Origin: Psychromonas sp. B3M02
GTDB taxonomy: Bacteria; Pseudomonadota; Gammaproteobacteria; Enterobacterales; Psychromonadaceae
Direction: 5' to 3'
NCBI RefSeq assembly: GCF_003318165.1
Contig: NZ_QOCB01000147.1
Location: forward strand, 1-55,344
DNA length: 55,344 nt
How positions within the stretch are numbered: position 1 is the stretch's first letter; each line of letters begins with the position of its first letter. The translations under genes were made by a program, and so were the position numbers. Below are positions 8,617 through 18,775 of this stretch, in pieces. The notes beneath the pieces are model-generated. The model saw only the letters and a program-made list of their open reading frames with translations, had not been told where the DNA came from and did not search any database.

Positions 8617-9498
8617 ATGCCTTCACTGGTGTTGCCAGGAGAGTTAGTCTCTAGCCAATGGTTAGCAGAACATAGAGACCACCCCGATTTAATCTTGCTA
8701 GATGCCAGTTGGCACATGCCATTAACGCAACGTAACGGTTATCAAGAATGGTTAAATGAACGTATCGATAACGCGCAATTTTTTGATTTTGATCGTGAAG
8801 TTTGTGATCAAGAGTCAGCTTTTCCACATATGATGCCTACCCCACAACATTTTGAATTATCTGCTCAGCTACTAGGTATCAACAATAATAGCGTGATTGT
8901 GGTTTATGATAGTTTAGGGATTTTCTCTAGTCCGCGTGTTTGGTGGATGTTTAAAACCATGGGCTTCAACCATGTGGCAGTATTAGATGGTGGTTTACCT
9001 GCATGGAAAGAGGCGGGGTTACCTTTGAATATTCAACCACCACAAAAAGTAGCTCATCAAGGAGATTTTAAAGCGGTTTATCATGCCGACTTAATCAGTG
9101 ATACCGAGCAAGTTGTTGATGCTATAAAAGATAAACAAGTAGCAATCATTGATGCGAGAGCAAGAAATCGCTTTTTAGGGGAAGTACCTGAGGCACGTAA
9201 AGGGTTGCGATCTGGTCATATGCCAACGGCAATTAATTTACCGATCAGCGAAGTGTTACATAACCAAACCATGAAAAATGCCTATCAACTAGCACAAATA
9301 TTTGAAGCATTAATGCCACAAAAACAGCGCATGGTATTTAGTTGTGGTTCAGGTGTAACTGCCTGCATTCTTGCCTTAGCGGCTAAGTTAGCGGGGTACG
9401 ATGCATTAAGTGTTTATGATGGATCCTGGAGCGAGTGGGGCGCGAATCAAACCCTGCCTGTAGTACAATCAAAACAAAGTACTAGTCATGGACACTAA
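8617..9498 (+). CDS. sseA: 3-mercaptopyruvate sulfurtransferase
   Basis: A 293-residue tandem-rhodanese enzyme that moves sulfur from 3-mercaptopyruvate to thiols or cyanide. Two rhodanese domains are visible: an inactive first one (residues 8-140, GYQEWLNERIDNAQFFD, VVYDSLGIFSSPRVWWMF) and an active second with the catalytic loop CGSGVTAC, Cys243. This loop is the mercaptopyruvate type rather than the thiosulfate type. AAAAGGAG precedes the ATG. Its end overlaps ilvY by 11 bp, so the two are co-transcribed, which places a sulfur enzyme inside the classical ilvC/ilvY divergon. Confidence 0.92.
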   Translation: MPSLVLPGELVSSQWLAEHRDHPDLILLDASWHMPLTQRNGYQEWLNERIDNAQFFDFDREVCDQESAFPHMMPTPQHFELSAQLLGINNNSVIVVYDSLGIFSSPRVWWMFKTMGFNHVAVLDGGLPAWKEAGLPLNIQPPQKVAHQGDFKAVYHADLISDTEQVVDAIKDKQVAIIDARARNRFLGEVPEARKGLRSGHMPTAINLPISEVLHNQTMKNAYQLAQIFEALMPQKQRMVFSCGSGVTACILALAAKLAGYDALSVYDGSWSEWGANQTLPVVQSKQSTSHGH

Positions 9499-10369
9499 AT
9501 CACTACAAATTTTTGTGCATTTAAGTCAAAGCCTGCATTTCTCTAAAACCGCATTGGCGATGCACGTTAGCCCCTCTACGTTAAGTCGTTTAATTCAGCG
9601 TTTAGAGGATGAGTTAGGGGCGAGTTTATTAATTCGTGATAATCGCTCTGTTGTATTAACCGATGCGGGTGTGGCGTTTAAGCAATTTGCACTACAGCAA
9701 ATTGAGCAATGGGAATTATTAAAGCACTCTATTTTAAAAGACACCAATGAATTAGAAGGTGAGATTAATCTATATTGCTCAGTAACTGCTGCTTACAGTC
9801 ATTTACCACCAATATTAGAACGTTTTAGACGTAACCATCCACATGTCGATATTAAGCTGACTACCGGTGACAGCGCGGTGGCTATTGAACAAGTGATGCA
9901 ACATCAGGTGGACTTTGCAATCACCGCTTACCCTGATAATTTTCCTAACCGAATGCATTTTATTCCTTTGGCTGAAATTCCTTTGTCATTAATTGCCCCA
10001 ACAATTCCTTGTGCAGTGACTAAATTAATTACTCATTCACCGATTGATTGGAAACATATCCCTTTTATCTTGCCTGAGCACGGTGCTATCAGACGCCGTT
10101 TTGATACCTGGTTTCGCTCTAATAAAGTAGGTAAACCACATATTTATGCCAAAGTGGCCGGGCATGAAGCGTTAATTAGCATGGTTGCACTTGGTTGCGG
10201 GGTTGGTGTTGCACCGGATGTGGTAGTGGAAAATAGTCCCGTGCGAGACCGTGTACAAAGTTTGTCTTATGACGGAGAGTTAGCTTCTTTTAATCTAGGT
10301 GTATGTTGTTATAAAAATCGATTAAATGAACCTTTAATCGAAGCCTTTTTAAATTGCGTAGAAGCTTAA
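9488..10369 (+). CDS. ilvY: LysR-type activator IlvY
   Basis: A 293-residue LysR family regulator. The N-terminal winged helix-turn-helix (residues 1-60) reads FVHLSQSLHFSKTALAMHVS and PSTLSRLIQRLEDELGASLL. The effector-binding domain follows (about 90-290). High resemblance to IlvY and the ilvC gene across the divergent gap support the name; IlvY activates ilvC when acetolactate or acetohydroxybutyrate is present. The start lies inside the last codons of sseA, so translation is coupled. About 90 bp with no evident strong terminator separate it from ubiK. Confidence 0.9.
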   Translation: MDTKSLQIFVHLSQSLHFSKTALAMHVSPSTLSRLIQRLEDELGASLLIRDNRSVVLTDAGVAFKQFALQQIEQWELLKHSILKDTNELEGEINLYCSVTAAYSHLPPILERFRRNHPHVDIKLTTGDSAVAIEQVMQHQVDFAITAYPDNFPNRMHFIPLAEIPLSLIAPTIPCAVTKLITHSPIDWKHIPFILPEHGAIRRRFDTWFRSNKVGKPHIYAKVAGHEALISMVALGCGVGVAPDVVVENSPVRDRVQSLSYDGELASFNLGVCCYKNRLNEPLIEAFLNCVEA

Positions 10370-10462
10370 TCATTTCCTAACTAAAACCAAGTTTGTTTAT
10401 ATTCCCATAGAATTTATTCGGGGTGAGGTTTACAATGCGTTAATAATTGAAGGAGCTTTTTT

Positions 10463-10726
10463 ATGTTAAATCCACAGAAGTTAGAAGAAATCGCAAAGCA
10501 AGTAAGTGACGCAATGCCTGAAGGTGTAAAAAGCTTTGGTAATGAAATTGATCGTAAAATCAAACAAGTGTTACAAGCACAGTTAGGCAAACTAGATATG
10601 GTAAGCCGTGAAGAGTTTGATGTACAAACACAAGTATTACTTCGCACTCGTGAAAAACTTAATGCAATGGAAGCAAAATTTGCTGAGTTAGAAAAGAAAT
10701 TAGATGCATCGAGCGAAGACAAGTAG
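10463..10726 (+). CDS. ubiK: Ubiquinone biosynthesis accessory factor UbiK
   Basis: An 87-residue protein of the YqiC/BMFP family. The N-terminal half is amphipathic ([17 protein letters not shown]) and the C-terminal half a coiled coil ([23 protein letters not shown]) that trimerises in homologues. UbiK pairs with UbiJ and helps aerobic ubiquinone synthesis, probably at the membrane. GAAGGAG precedes the ATG. It lies 8 bp before a DUF2750 gene, so they likely share a transcript. ubiJ is not in this window; ubiG lies at 32876. Confidence 0.9.
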   Translation: MLNPQKLEEIAKQVSDAMPEGVKSFGNEIDRKIKQVLQAQLGKLDMVSREEFDVQTQVLLRTREKLNAMEAKFAELEKKLDASSEDK

Positions 10727-10734
10727 AGAGTAGA

Positions 10735-11124
10735 ATGAAAGAACAATATTTAAAGAATGCTGAGCTATTTGTTGAGCAAGTTGCCGAGCAAGGTGAGTTA
10801 TTTGGTTTATTTGATGAAAACCAAGGTTGGGCAAACTGCCATGCACATGATAATAAAGACGCGACTGCCGTTTATCTTTTTTGGTCTGATGCAAAACAAG
10901 CGGCTAAATTACAAAATGAAGAGTGGGCTGACTACCAAGTACAAAGCATCGCATTGGACGTTTTTTTTGAATCTTGGTTAGATGGCATGCAAAAACAACA
11001 AGTGTTTGCAGGCGTTAACTGGGACCAAGAGTTGTGTGGTTTAGAAATTGAAGCAATGGTACTTAAAAATGCGTTAGTGGAAAACTTTCAACAAAAAGAG
11101 GTTGAAACTGCTGAAGCAGAATAA
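10735..11124 (+). CDS. DUF2750 family protein
   Basis: A 129-residue cytoplasmic acidic protein resembling DUF2750 (LFGLFDENQGWANCHAHD, VYLFWSDAKQAAKLQNEEW, LDVFFESWLDGM). Homologues of about 110-130 residues occur in many Gammaproteobacteria with no known function. No signal peptide or membrane segment is seen. It follows ubiK by 8 bp and is closed by a strong terminator, so it is probably the last gene of this unit. Confidence 0.75.
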   Translation: MKEQYLKNAELFVEQVAEQGELFGLFDENQGWANCHAHDNKDATAVYLFWSDAKQAAKLQNEEWADYQVQSIALDVFFESWLDGMQKQQVFAGVNWDQELCGLEIEAMVLKNALVENFQQKEVETAEAE

Positions 11125-11144
11125 CTCTATTTAGTATTATATAT

Positions 11145-11174
11145 AAAAAAACCAAGCTATTAGCTTGGTTTTTT
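11145..11174. terminator. Intrinsic terminator after the DUF2750 gene
   Basis: Stem AAAAAACCAAGCTA with TAGCTTGGTTTTTT; the A and T tracts make it usable from both strands. Confidence 0.85.
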
Positions 11175-11203
11175 TATATCAGCGATAGTAATAATCGATA
11201 TTA

Positions 11204-11363
11204 TACCAATTGTATTAAATAACTGATCTAAATTTTGCGCCGGAAAAATGGCTTAGTTTGAGGCGTAAGTTGATGTAAATGGTTGTTCCCTATACGAAAC
11301 TTACAACGAAAAAATAAGTTGTTTTAACAAGTAAAATAGATCAGTTACTTACTATGATTGGTA
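11204..11363. mobile_element. 160-bp MITE, complete copy
   Basis: A non-coding element bounded by TACCAAT and ATTGGTA, with imperfect terminal inverted repeats of about 27 bp (TACCAATTGTATTAAATAAC on the left; the right end inverted reads TACCAATCATAGTAAGTAAC; both continue into TGATCTA). A copy at 55126-55284 in the opposite orientation differs only at one base and by one A in a homopolymer, so both moved or duplicated recently. Flanks are TTA/TA-like, fitting a TA target. It encodes no transposase. Its right end supplies part of the rraB stop codon region (stop 11364-11366). Confidence 0.85.
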
Positions 11364-11729
11364 TTACTCTTCTGGGTAAGTGCCCCAGCCGTCGTAATCG
11401 ATACCAAAAGATTGTGCTAATGTCAGTAGTCTTTCCACATCTTCATAAATCGCTTCTTCATCAAGATTCATTTCAACTACCACGTCAAAACTTAAAATGA
11501 TTGAACCATCTTCTAACTCTAATTCTTCTGGGTCGGTTACTTCATAACCCTTTTTAAAACACGCAACAGCGGCTTTCTCTAGGACATCAAAGTTGTCGCA
11601 AGAAAGGTGGTGTTCGATCATATAAATTGCATCTGGGTTACTACCATCTTCCAACACGGCTTCTACAATATCGGCAGTCTCTTCAGCAAACTCGGCTAAT
11701 AGCTCTTCAAATGTAAGTTCTTCTGACAT
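11364..11729 (-). CDS. rraB: Ribonuclease E inhibitor RraB
   Basis: A 121-residue, very acidic protein matching RraB, which binds RNase E and alters mRNA decay. Typical stretches are FAEETADIVEAVLEDGSNPDAIY, IEHHLSCDNFDVLEKAAV and the end FGIDYDGWGTYPEE. The stop codon sits exactly at the border of a MITE, so the element inserted at or just after the gene end without removing visible conserved sequence. The ATG is preceded by an AAGAGAT site. It lies 75 bp downstream of plsC on the same strand. Confidence 0.9.
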   Translation of the reverse strand: MSEELTFEELLAEFAEETADIVEAVLEDGSNPDAIYMIEHHLSCDNFDVLEKAAVACFKKGYEVTDPEELELEDGSIILSFDVVVEMNLDEEAIYEDVERLLTLAQSFGIDYDGWGTYPEE

Positions 11730-11804
11730 GTTTATCTCTTCTATATCAAGGTTTACGGTTGTGGCGTAGACCTGTTGCCAGCCACTCGTATCTGTACGTT
11801 TTAG

Positions 11805-12548
11805 TTAATCGCAACAACCTGGGTTGTTATCTGGGCGGTTAACTTCTTTATTAAGTTGTTTGTATTTCGCTAGCATTATCTCATGAGAGTCATTCATTAA
11901 ACGGCGAATTTCACGTTTTTTGTATTGAGTAATATCAATCGGCTCTAACATCTCAACAATTACTTCACCGTTGTCCCAACGATTTAGTTTAACTTGATCA
12001 TGTGTGTTTGAAATAACGGTAGGTACTACGTTAACACCCGCTTGCAGTGCCGTATGGAAAGCCCCCATTTTAAATGGCATTAAACCACGGCCTCGGCTAC
12101 GGGTTCCCTCTGGGAAAATCCATACCGCTAGGTCTTTTGCACGCATCTGATTAACCACGTCAGTAATGGTGTTTTTTGATTTATCTTTATTATCTCGGTC
12201 AATTAAGATGTTACCGGTTAACCAGTAGATAATGCCAAAGAAAGGCACTAACACTAAGCTCTTTTTGCCAATAGTAACTGAGCCAGGTTGAACAGCACCC
12301 GTAGTGGTTACCATATCGTAGTTATTTTGGTGATTTGCAATATACACCACTGAGCCATTATTTTTAGCACTTTCAGGTATTCTAATGGTGACTTTTAAGC
12401 CCACTAAACGTGACATTTTGCTAAATAGCATAGCAAAGTGGTAAGTATTTTTAGGGTTACGTGGACTCAAAATGCAGTAAAACAGTGAGTACACGCTCAT
12501 TAAAATAACGACAGCAATAATTAAAATTGCTCTGATAATAAATAACAT
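11805..12548 (-). CDS. plsC: 1-acyl-sn-glycerol-3-phosphate acyltransferase
   Basis: A 247-residue inner-membrane acyltransferase making phosphatidic acid from lysophosphatidic acid. An N-terminal membrane helix spans about residues 2-24. The acyltransferase blocks are NHQNNYD (HX4D catalytic motif, near residue 72), the middle ILIDRDNKDKS, and FPEGTRSRGRG. It starts 3 bp after parC, the same pairing as in E. coli, and they surely share a transcript. Confidence 0.93.
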   Translation of the reverse strand: MLFIIRAILIIAVVILMSVYSLFYCILSPRNPKNTYHFAMLFSKMSRLVGLKVTIRIPESAKNNGSVVYIANHQNNYDMVTTTGAVQPGSVTIGKKSLVLVPFFGIIYWLTGNILIDRDNKDKSKNTITDVVNQMRAKDLAVWIFPEGTRSRGRGLMPFKMGAFHTALQAGVNVVPTVISNTHDQVKLNRWDNGEVIVEMLEPIDITQYKKREIRRLMNDSHEIMLAKYKQLNKEVNRPDNNPGCCD

Positions 12549-12551
12549 AGT

Positions 12552-14831
12552 TTATGAATTCTCTTCTTGTTCAGGTTCAGAGGTGATGATTTCAATATTA
12601 TCAACGCGCTGCAATCCACGTGGTAATTTATTACCGCGACGACCACGCTCACCTTGATAATGGGCTAAATCATTTGGTTTAAGGGTGAGCTTGCGTTTCC
12701 CTGCATGAAGGGTGACTGCACTCTCTGGTGATATAATTTTCAGCATAGTAACAAACTCTTCTCGTTTAGTCGCTTTTGCTGTCATGATGTTAATCATCTT
12801 GTTACCTTTACCTTTACTTAAACTTGGCAGGCTAGCAACAGGGAAGATCAACATACGGCCTTCATTACTAATAGTTAAACACAAATCATCTTTATTATTA
12901 GACAGTTTCTGTGGTGCGATAAGCTGTGCGTTAGTGGTTAAGTTGATTAACGCTTTACCATTTTTGTTACGGCTATTAATGTCGCTTAGATTAGCAATAA
13001 AACCATAACCGTGGTCACTGCTGATAATATAACGATCTGTTTCATCACCCATTAATACACAGGCAAAAGGCACGTTTTCATTTTGATTAAAGCGACCAGT
13101 AAGTGGTTCACCTTGAGTACGTGCTGAAGGTAATGAATGCGCATCAAGCGAATATACTCGCCCAGAGGTATCAATGAATAAACAGCTTTGATTACTCTTA
13201 CCTTGGCAGCTGGTTAAATACTCGTCACCCGCTTTAAAGCTTAATGCTTGTGGGTCAACATCATGACCTTTTGCACTTCGCACCCAACCTTGGGTTGATA
13301 ATACGACAGTTACTGATTCACTTGGCATTAATTCTTTTTCAGTTAAAGCTTTAGCTTCTTCTCTTTCCACCATAGGCGAGCGACGATCATCGCCATACTT
13401 TTCAGCGTCAGCTTTGATCTCTTTTTTCACTAAGGTATTAAGACGACGGTCTGAACCAAGTAATAACTCTAATTTCTTCTGCTCTTCCGATAGTTCAGCC
13501 ATTTCACCACGGATTTGAATCTCTTCAAGCTTAGCTAATTGACGTAATTTGATTTCTAAAATAGCGTGTGCTTGTGTTTCAGATAAGTCATAGCGTGATA
13601 TCAATTCTGCTTTTGCATCATCGTAAGTACGGATGATTTCAATCACTTCATCAATATTTAAGTAAGCAACTAATAAGCCTTCTAAAATATGTACACGGGC
13701 TAATATTTTATCTAAGCGGTATTGTAAGCGGCGACGTACAGTATTACGACGATACACTAGCCATTCACTCAAAATAGTTACTAGCCCTTTTACACTAGGA
13801 CGTTGGTTGAGCCCTAGCATGTTTAAGTTAACTTTATGGCTAACTTCTAAATCAGTAGAAGCAAATAGATGATTCATTAAGGCTTCGATATCAATACGAT
13901 TTGAGCGAGGAATGATAACTAAGCGAGTTGGGTTTTCATGGTCAGATTCATCACGTAAATCTGCCACCATCGGCAGTTTTTTATCCTGCATCTGTTTCGC
14001 GATATCTTTTAATATTTTACCGCCAGACACTCGATGAGGTAATGCTGTTACCACTATCTCGCCATTTTCTACGGCAAATACGGCGCGGCTTTTAAAGCTA
14101 CCACGACCGGTTTTGTAGATATTGATAATCTCTTTACGTGGAGTAATGATCTCGGCCTCAGTAGGGTAATCTGGGCCTTGCACAAATTCCATCAAGTCTT
14201 CAAGTTGTGCTTTTGGATTGTCGATTAAGTGTAAACAAGCAGCAGCCACTTCACGGGCATTATGTGGCGGAATATCCGTAGCCATACCAACGGCAATACC
14301 TGAGATCCCATTTAATAGGATATGCGGTAAACGAGCAGGTAATAATTCAGGCTCTTTTAAGGTACCATCGAAGTTAGGTTTCCAATCTGTGGTGCCTTGT
14401 CCAATCTCTGATAGTAGTAGCTCAGAAAATGCAGATAAACGTGACTCTGTATAACGCATCGCGGCAAATGATTTTGGATCGTCGGGAGCACCCCAGTTGC
14501 CTTGACCATCAATCAATGGGTAACGGTATGAGAAAGGTTGAGCCATTAATACCATGGCTTCATAACAGGCACTGTCACCATGTGGGTGGTATTTACCTAA
14601 TACGTCACCTACGGTACGTGCTGATTTTTTATATTTGGCTAAAGCAGATAACCCCAATTCAGACATCGCATACACGATACGTCGTTGAACAGGTTTTAAA
14701 CCGTCACTGATATGCGGTAAGGCACGATCCATGATCACATACATGGAGTAGTTAAGGTAGGCATCTTCAGTAAATTTAGCGAGCGATAGTTGCTCAATGC
14801 CTTCTAAACTCATGTCTATGACTTCACTCAT
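12552..14831 (-). CDS. parC: DNA topoisomerase IV subunit A
   Basis: A 759-residue type IIA topoisomerase subunit that decatenates daughter chromosomes with ParE. The N-terminal breakage domain has the quinolone-determining segment [16 protein letters not shown] with Ser87 and Glu91, equal to the drug-sensitive E. coli Ser80 and Glu84, and the catalytic Tyr127 in [10 protein letters not shown]. The C-terminal beta-pinwheel (from about 500) is of the shorter ParC type and lacks a GyrA box, which separates it from GyrA. parE is not in this window. Followed directly by plsC. Confidence 0.96.
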   Translation of the reverse strand: MSEVIDMSLEGIEQLSLAKFTEDAYLNYSMYVIMDRALPHISDGLKPVQRRIVYAMSELGLSALAKYKKSARTVGDVLGKYHPHGDSACYEAMVLMAQPFSYRYPLIDGQGNWGAPDDPKSFAAMRYTESRLSAFSELLLSEIGQGTTDWKPNFDGTLKEPELLPARLPHILLNGISGIAVGMATDIPPHNAREVAAACLHLIDNPKAQLEDLMEFVQGPDYPTEAEIITPRKEIINIYKTGRGSFKSRAVFAVENGEIVVTALPHRVSGGKILKDIAKQMQDKKLPMVADLRDESDHENPTRLVIIPRSNRIDIEALMNHLFASTDLEVSHKVNLNMLGLNQRPSVKGLVTILSEWLVYRRNTVRRRLQYRLDKILARVHILEGLLVAYLNIDEVIEIIRTYDDAKAELISRYDLSETQAHAILEIKLRQLAKLEEIQIRGEMAELSEEQKKLELLLGSDRRLNTLVKKEIKADAEKYGDDRRSPMVEREEAKALTEKELMPSESVTVVLSTQGWVRSAKGHDVDPQALSFKAGDEYLTSCQGKSNQSCLFIDTSGRVYSLDAHSLPSARTQGEPLTGRFNQNENVPFACVLMGDETDRYIISSDHGYGFIANLSDINSRNKNGKALINLTTNAQLIAPQKLSNNKDDLCLTISNEGRMLIFPVASLPSLSKGKGNKMINIMTAKATKREEFVTMLKIISPESAVTLHAGKRKLTLKPNDLAHYQGERGRRGNKLPRGLQRVDNIEIITSEPEQEENS

Positions 14832-14990
14832 ATTTTACAACCCTGTAATTAAAAATAACTAGTTAAAGGTAGAGTATACAGTAGTTGTATTGCAAGACAG
14901 AAATAGAAATGAATTTGTGTGGATGAAATATGGTGTTTTTTGCTTAAAAACAACGGTGAAGGTAAGAAAGAGGTGACTTTTTAGTGGTTA

Positions 14991-15035
14991 AAAGCAGATT
15001 AATCACTGTACTTGTATGAGTGAATAATCTGCTTT
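14991..15035 (-). terminator. hemL terminator
   Basis: A 17-bp stem with one mismatch: AAAGCAGATTAATCACT (14991-15007) against AGTGAATAATCTGCTTT (15019-15035). It lies just past the hemL stop, with T residues following on the minus strand. The 220-bp gap to parC otherwise holds only the parC leader. Confidence 0.7.
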
Positions 15036-15051
15036 GGTATTTCTTTAAAAT

Positions 15052-16329
15052 TTATAGTTGTGCAAAAGCTTTTTTAGCAGCGGCAATGGTATTGCTAATA
15101 TCTTGGTCTGTATGTGCTAACGATAAGAAGCCCGCTTCAAAAGCTGAAGGTGCTAGGTAAACACCTTCTTCTAACATTAGGTGGAAGAATTTTTTAAATC
15201 GTTCTACATCACAAGCACACACTTGTTGGAAGTTAGTCACTTCAGCTTCTTCAGTAAAGAAGAAACCAAACATACCACCCGTGTAGTTAATGCTTAATGG
15301 AATACCTTCCTCTTTAGCAGCTTGTTTAAGGCCTTCGGCTAGTTGTTTCGTTTTGATTGCTAGTTGTTTATATTCAGGTGAATCAAGTGCGGTTAGTGAC
15401 GCTAAGCCAGCATGCATGGCAATCGGGTTACCCGACAAAGTACCCGCTTGATAAACAGGGCCAGTTGGTGCGATAAATTGCATCACTTTATGACTACCGC
15501 CAAAAGCACCCACAGGCATACCGCCACCAATCACTTTACCAAGTGTGGTTAGGTCTGGTTTGATACTGTAATGGGCTTGTGCGCCACCTAATGCAACACG
15601 AAAACCTGTCATTACTTCATCAAAGATTAACAGTGCTTGGTATTGGTCACAAATGTCACGTAAGCCTTCCAGGAAACCTTCCACTGGCGGAATACAGTTC
15701 ATGTTACCTGCTACTGGTTCAACGATGATACAAGCAATCTGCTCTGGGTATTCTTCAAATAAAGCTCTAACCGAAGCAAGGTCATTAAAGTTCGCGGTTA
15801 ATGTGTGTTTTGCAAAATCAGCTGGGATTCCTGGCGAGCTTGGTTGGCCTAAAGTTAGTGCGCCTGAGCCTGCTTTTACTAACAAAGAATCAGCGTGACC
15901 ATGGTAACAACCTTCAAACTTTAAGATTTTATCGCGATTAGTGTAACCACGGGCAAGACGAATTGCACTCATGGTTGCTTCTGTACCTGAGCTCACCATA
16001 CGCACTTGTTGCATAGAAGGGACTAGTTGCTGCACTTTTTCAGCCATGGTGATTTCAATTTCAGTGGGTGCGCCGAAACTTAACCCATTTTCTGCTGCCT
16101 CAATCACAGCTTGTTTAATCGCAGGGTGGTTATGCCCTAAGATCATTGGGCCCCATGAGCCAACATAGTCAATATATTGTTTATCATCAACATCATAGAT
16201 ATAAGCATCTTGTGCTTTTTGTATAAATAATGGGCCGCCACCAACGCCATTAAATGCGCGAACCGGCGAGTTTACGCCACCGGGAATAATAGATTGTGCT
16301 CGATTAAATAACTCTGATGATTTGCTCAT
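15052..16329 (-). CDS. hemL: Glutamate-1-semialdehyde 2,1-aminomutase
   Basis: A 425-residue PLP enzyme converting glutamate-1-semialdehyde to 5-aminolevulinate in the C5 haem pathway. Landmarks are [12 protein letters not shown] near the N-terminus, [38 protein letters not shown], and the PLP lysine in [18 protein letters not shown]. Length matches E. coli (426). A TAGGAAAT ribosome site precedes the ATG. Single gene, divergent from clcA; haem supply links functionally with hemH (33839) and katG (38546). Confidence 0.96.
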   Translation of the reverse strand: MSKSSELFNRAQSIIPGGVNSPVRAFNGVGGGPLFIQKAQDAYIYDVDDKQYIDYVGSWGPMILGHNHPAIKQAVIEAAENGLSFGAPTEIEITMAEKVQQLVPSMQQVRMVSSGTEATMSAIRLARGYTNRDKILKFEGCYHGHADSLLVKAGSGALTLGQPSSPGIPADFAKHTLTANFNDLASVRALFEEYPEQIACIIVEPVAGNMNCIPPVEGFLEGLRDICDQYQALLIFDEVMTGFRVALGGAQAHYSIKPDLTTLGKVIGGGMPVGAFGGSHKVMQFIAPTGPVYQAGTLSGNPIAMHAGLASLTALDSPEYKQLAIKTKQLAEGLKQAAKEEGIPLSINYTGGMFGFFFTEEAEVTNFQQVCACDVERFKKFFHLMLEEGVYLAPSAFEAGFLSLAHTDQDISNTIAAAKKAFAQL

Positions 16330-16539
16330 AATTTCCTATTAATGATTTTTAAAATGATTAAAACAGCAATATACCCATGAAAAAACAAGATGCAACTGAG
16401 AAAGTAGTTAGATCAGTGCTTTTTAACAGGGTTTCTTTGTAAAATCTTTGCTAACATGGCAGGAATAAGTCTACGAGTGACTATTCTTTTTATAATACTG
16501 GTTTTTTACCGCTTTTTTGCTTTAGGTTGTATCGCAATT

Positions 16540-17964
16540 ATGAAAATAGCAGTGCCCATTGTGTTTGTTAATGGAATTAAAAGTTTCATTGATCGTTTCT
16601 TTACCCGTAAAAGTAGTGCGTTATTAATTTGGTTATCTGTTTTTATCGGGTTACTTGCTGGTAGTGTCTCTGCTTTATTTGACCATGGTATTATTTTAGT
16701 CTCTGAAATGCGCTTAGATTTTATTCACCGTTATGGTGAAGGTGATATTCCCCTTTGGTTAATTGCTATTCCTGTTTCCTCGATCATGGCCGCCACGGCT
16801 TTCTACATTACTCATCGTTTTGCCCCTGAAGCGGGCGGTAGTGGTATTCCAGAAATTGAAGGTGCCATGGAAGGAATGCGTCCAGTACGTTGGAGACGCG
16901 TTATCCCAGTCAAATTTATGGGTGGTTTGTTAGCCTTAGGCAGTGGTATGGCGCTGGGGCGAGAAGGACCGTCGGTGCAACTGGGCGCCAATGTCGGGCG
17001 TATGATTTCAGATATATTTAAAGTGAATAAAGTGGATGCACAAGCGTTACTAGCGGCAGGTGCTGCGGGTGGTTTAGCGGCTGCTTTTAATGCACCACTG
17101 GCTGGTATTATGTTTGTTATCGAAGAGATGCGTTCGCAGTTTAATTATAGTTTAACCTCTACTAAAAGTGTCTTCTTAAGTGCGGTGATGGCGACCATAG
17201 TGATGCGTCTATTTACAGATCAAGACGCGGTGGTAACCGTTACTCAATACTCTCATCCCGATTTACATACACTGGGTTTTTACCTTATTTTAGGTTTCTG
17301 CTTTGGTGTTATTGGCATCTATTTTAATAAAATGATTCTAGCTACGCAGGATATTTATCTTTCTATCCATAAAGGTCGTCGCTGGTATTTTGTTGGCATT
17401 GGTGCATTCCTTGGCGCTATCTTTGGGGCGTTATCGATTGTTGCGCCAGATGTTGCCTTTAGTGGTATTGAGTTGATACCACATGTTGAAGGTGGGCACT
17501 TCTTAGCCGGTGGATTATTACTTCTATTCTTAGTACGTACTTTTACCACTTTAATCAGTTTTGGTTCAGGCGCACCGGGTGGTGTATTTGCTCCAACACT
17601 GGCTTTAGGCACATTATTTGGTATGTTGTTTGGGGTTATTGCTCAAGCTTTATTCCCTGATTTAATCACTGAGCCTGGTGCATTTGCGATTGCTGGTATG
17701 GGCGGGCTATTTGCTGCAACAGTACGTGCTCCTATTACGGGAATATTATTGGTTATTGAGATGACCAGTAACTATGAAATGATTCTGCCATTAATTGTGA
17801 CCTGTTTAGGGGCTACCATGGTGGCTCAAACATTAGGTGGACGACCTATCTATACGCAATTATTAGAAAGAACCTTAAAACTAGCTATGCGTGCTAAACG
17901 TCAAGAAGCAACAGATAAAGCGATGGGACGTGTTTCTGGTAAATACGCCAAGCAGGATAAGTAA
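16540..17964 (+). CDS. clcA: H+/Cl- exchange transporter ClcA
   Basis: A 474-residue CLC antiporter of the inner membrane, used in acid resistance. Selectivity-filter motifs are visible: GGSGIPEIEG, GREGPSVQLG with the external gating glutamate, GAPGGVFAPTLALG, and the internal proton glutamate in FVIEEMRSQF. The frame is open from ATG 16456, which would add 28 hydrophobic residues; ATG 16540 gives the family's usual length and is preferred, but neither has a good ribosome site. A coiled-coil protein gene follows 10 bp later. Confidence 0.9.
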   Translation: MKIAVPIVFVNGIKSFIDRFFTRKSSALLIWLSVFIGLLAGSVSALFDHGIILVSEMRLDFIHRYGEGDIPLWLIAIPVSSIMAATAFYITHRFAPEAGGSGIPEIEGAMEGMRPVRWRRVIPVKFMGGLLALGSGMALGREGPSVQLGANVGRMISDIFKVNKVDAQALLAAGAAGGLAAAFNAPLAGIMFVIEEMRSQFNYSLTSTKSVFLSAVMATIVMRLFTDQDAVVTVTQYSHPDLHTLGFYLILGFCFGVIGIYFNKMILATQDIYLSIHKGRRWYFVGIGAFLGAIFGALSIVAPDVAFSGIELIPHVEGGHFLAGGLLLLFLVRTFTTLISFGSGAPGGVFAPTLALGTLFGMLFGVIAQALFPDLITEPGAFAIAGMGGLFAATVRAPITGILLVIEMTSNYEMILPLIVTCLGATMVAQTLGGRPIYTQLLERTLKLAMRAKRQEATDKAMGRVSGKYAKQDK

Positions 17965-17974
17965 GAAGAAAGTG

Positions 17975-18685
17975 ATGAAGCAATTTAAAATAAGCTTTTT
18001 AAAATGGTTGGTGATCAGCCTGATCTGTATCTATTTTGGCTTTATGGTCGGTAAGTTTAAGCAGGATATTCTACAACATAAGGTGCAATCATTAGCCTTA
18101 GATGTAGAAAGCCTGACCTTAGAGAATACTCAACTCACTGAGCGTCTTAACCTAATACAAGCAGATTATAACTCTGAAAAACAAGTGCATAGCGTATTAG
18201 AAAAAGAAAACCTTACGTTGAATAATGCCTTAGATGCAAGCAACAACAAGCTGTATTTTTATGAGCAAGTGGTGGCGCCTGAACTGTCAAAAGCAGGGCT
18301 TAATATCTACTCCTTTGATGTTACTGCTGGTGAAGAGCAGGGGACCTGGTTATTTGAAGTGGTATTAATGCAAGGCCAAAAAGGGCGACATGAATTAAAT
18401 GGCAAAGTTGAAATCACCTTTGCTAGTGCCGATGGCGATCAGAAAATCAGCTTAAAAGATCTTAATACCAATTTTGATTCTGCTTTTAAGTTTAAATACT
18501 TCCAGCACCTCAAAGGCAGTTTTACCTTGCCTGAACAAGCAACAGTTGAGCAAATTTTTGTGGTCGCTGAAGCTAAAGCGTCAAAATGGAGTCGTTCACA
18601 ACGTATTGAAAAAGTATACGATTGGAAGAACTTTATTGAAGATGGGGCGACTTCTTTAGAAGAATTAGCGACTCAATCGGAATAA
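17975..18685 (+). CDS. Membrane-anchored coiled-coil protein, DUF6776-like
   Basis: A 236-residue protein with one N-terminal transmembrane segment (about residues 8-26), then a coiled coil (about 30-95, VESLTLENTQLTERLNLIQ) and a globular part rich in beta strands (FEVVLMQGQKGRHELNGKVE). This matches the DUF6776-type proteins found near erpA or hemL in related bacteria; function unknown. ATG 17975 with AAGAAG upstream is chosen over an earlier in-frame start inside clcA. It probably shares a transcript with clcA, and erpA follows after 90 bp. Confidence 0.65.
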   Translation: MKQFKISFLKWLVISLICIYFGFMVGKFKQDILQHKVQSLALDVESLTLENTQLTERLNLIQADYNSEKQVHSVLEKENLTLNNALDASNNKLYFYEQVVAPELSKAGLNIYSFDVTAGEEQGTWLFEVVLMQGQKGRHELNGKVEITFASADGDQKISLKDLNTNFDSAFKFKYFQHLKGSFTLPEQATVEQIFVVAEAKASKWSRSQRIEKVYDWKNFIEDGATSLEELATQSE

Positions 18686-18775
18686 CTAGCATAGATAAAC
18701 TACTGCTAATACTTGAACAAACTAGTCAAGCATTAGATAATAGCCTTGGGCACATTAATAGGATTACAAAGTTAA

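Noticed and set aside
10757-10981. 74-codon ORF within the DUF2750 gene
   Set aside because: Alternate frame of a well-supported gene; no ribosome site.
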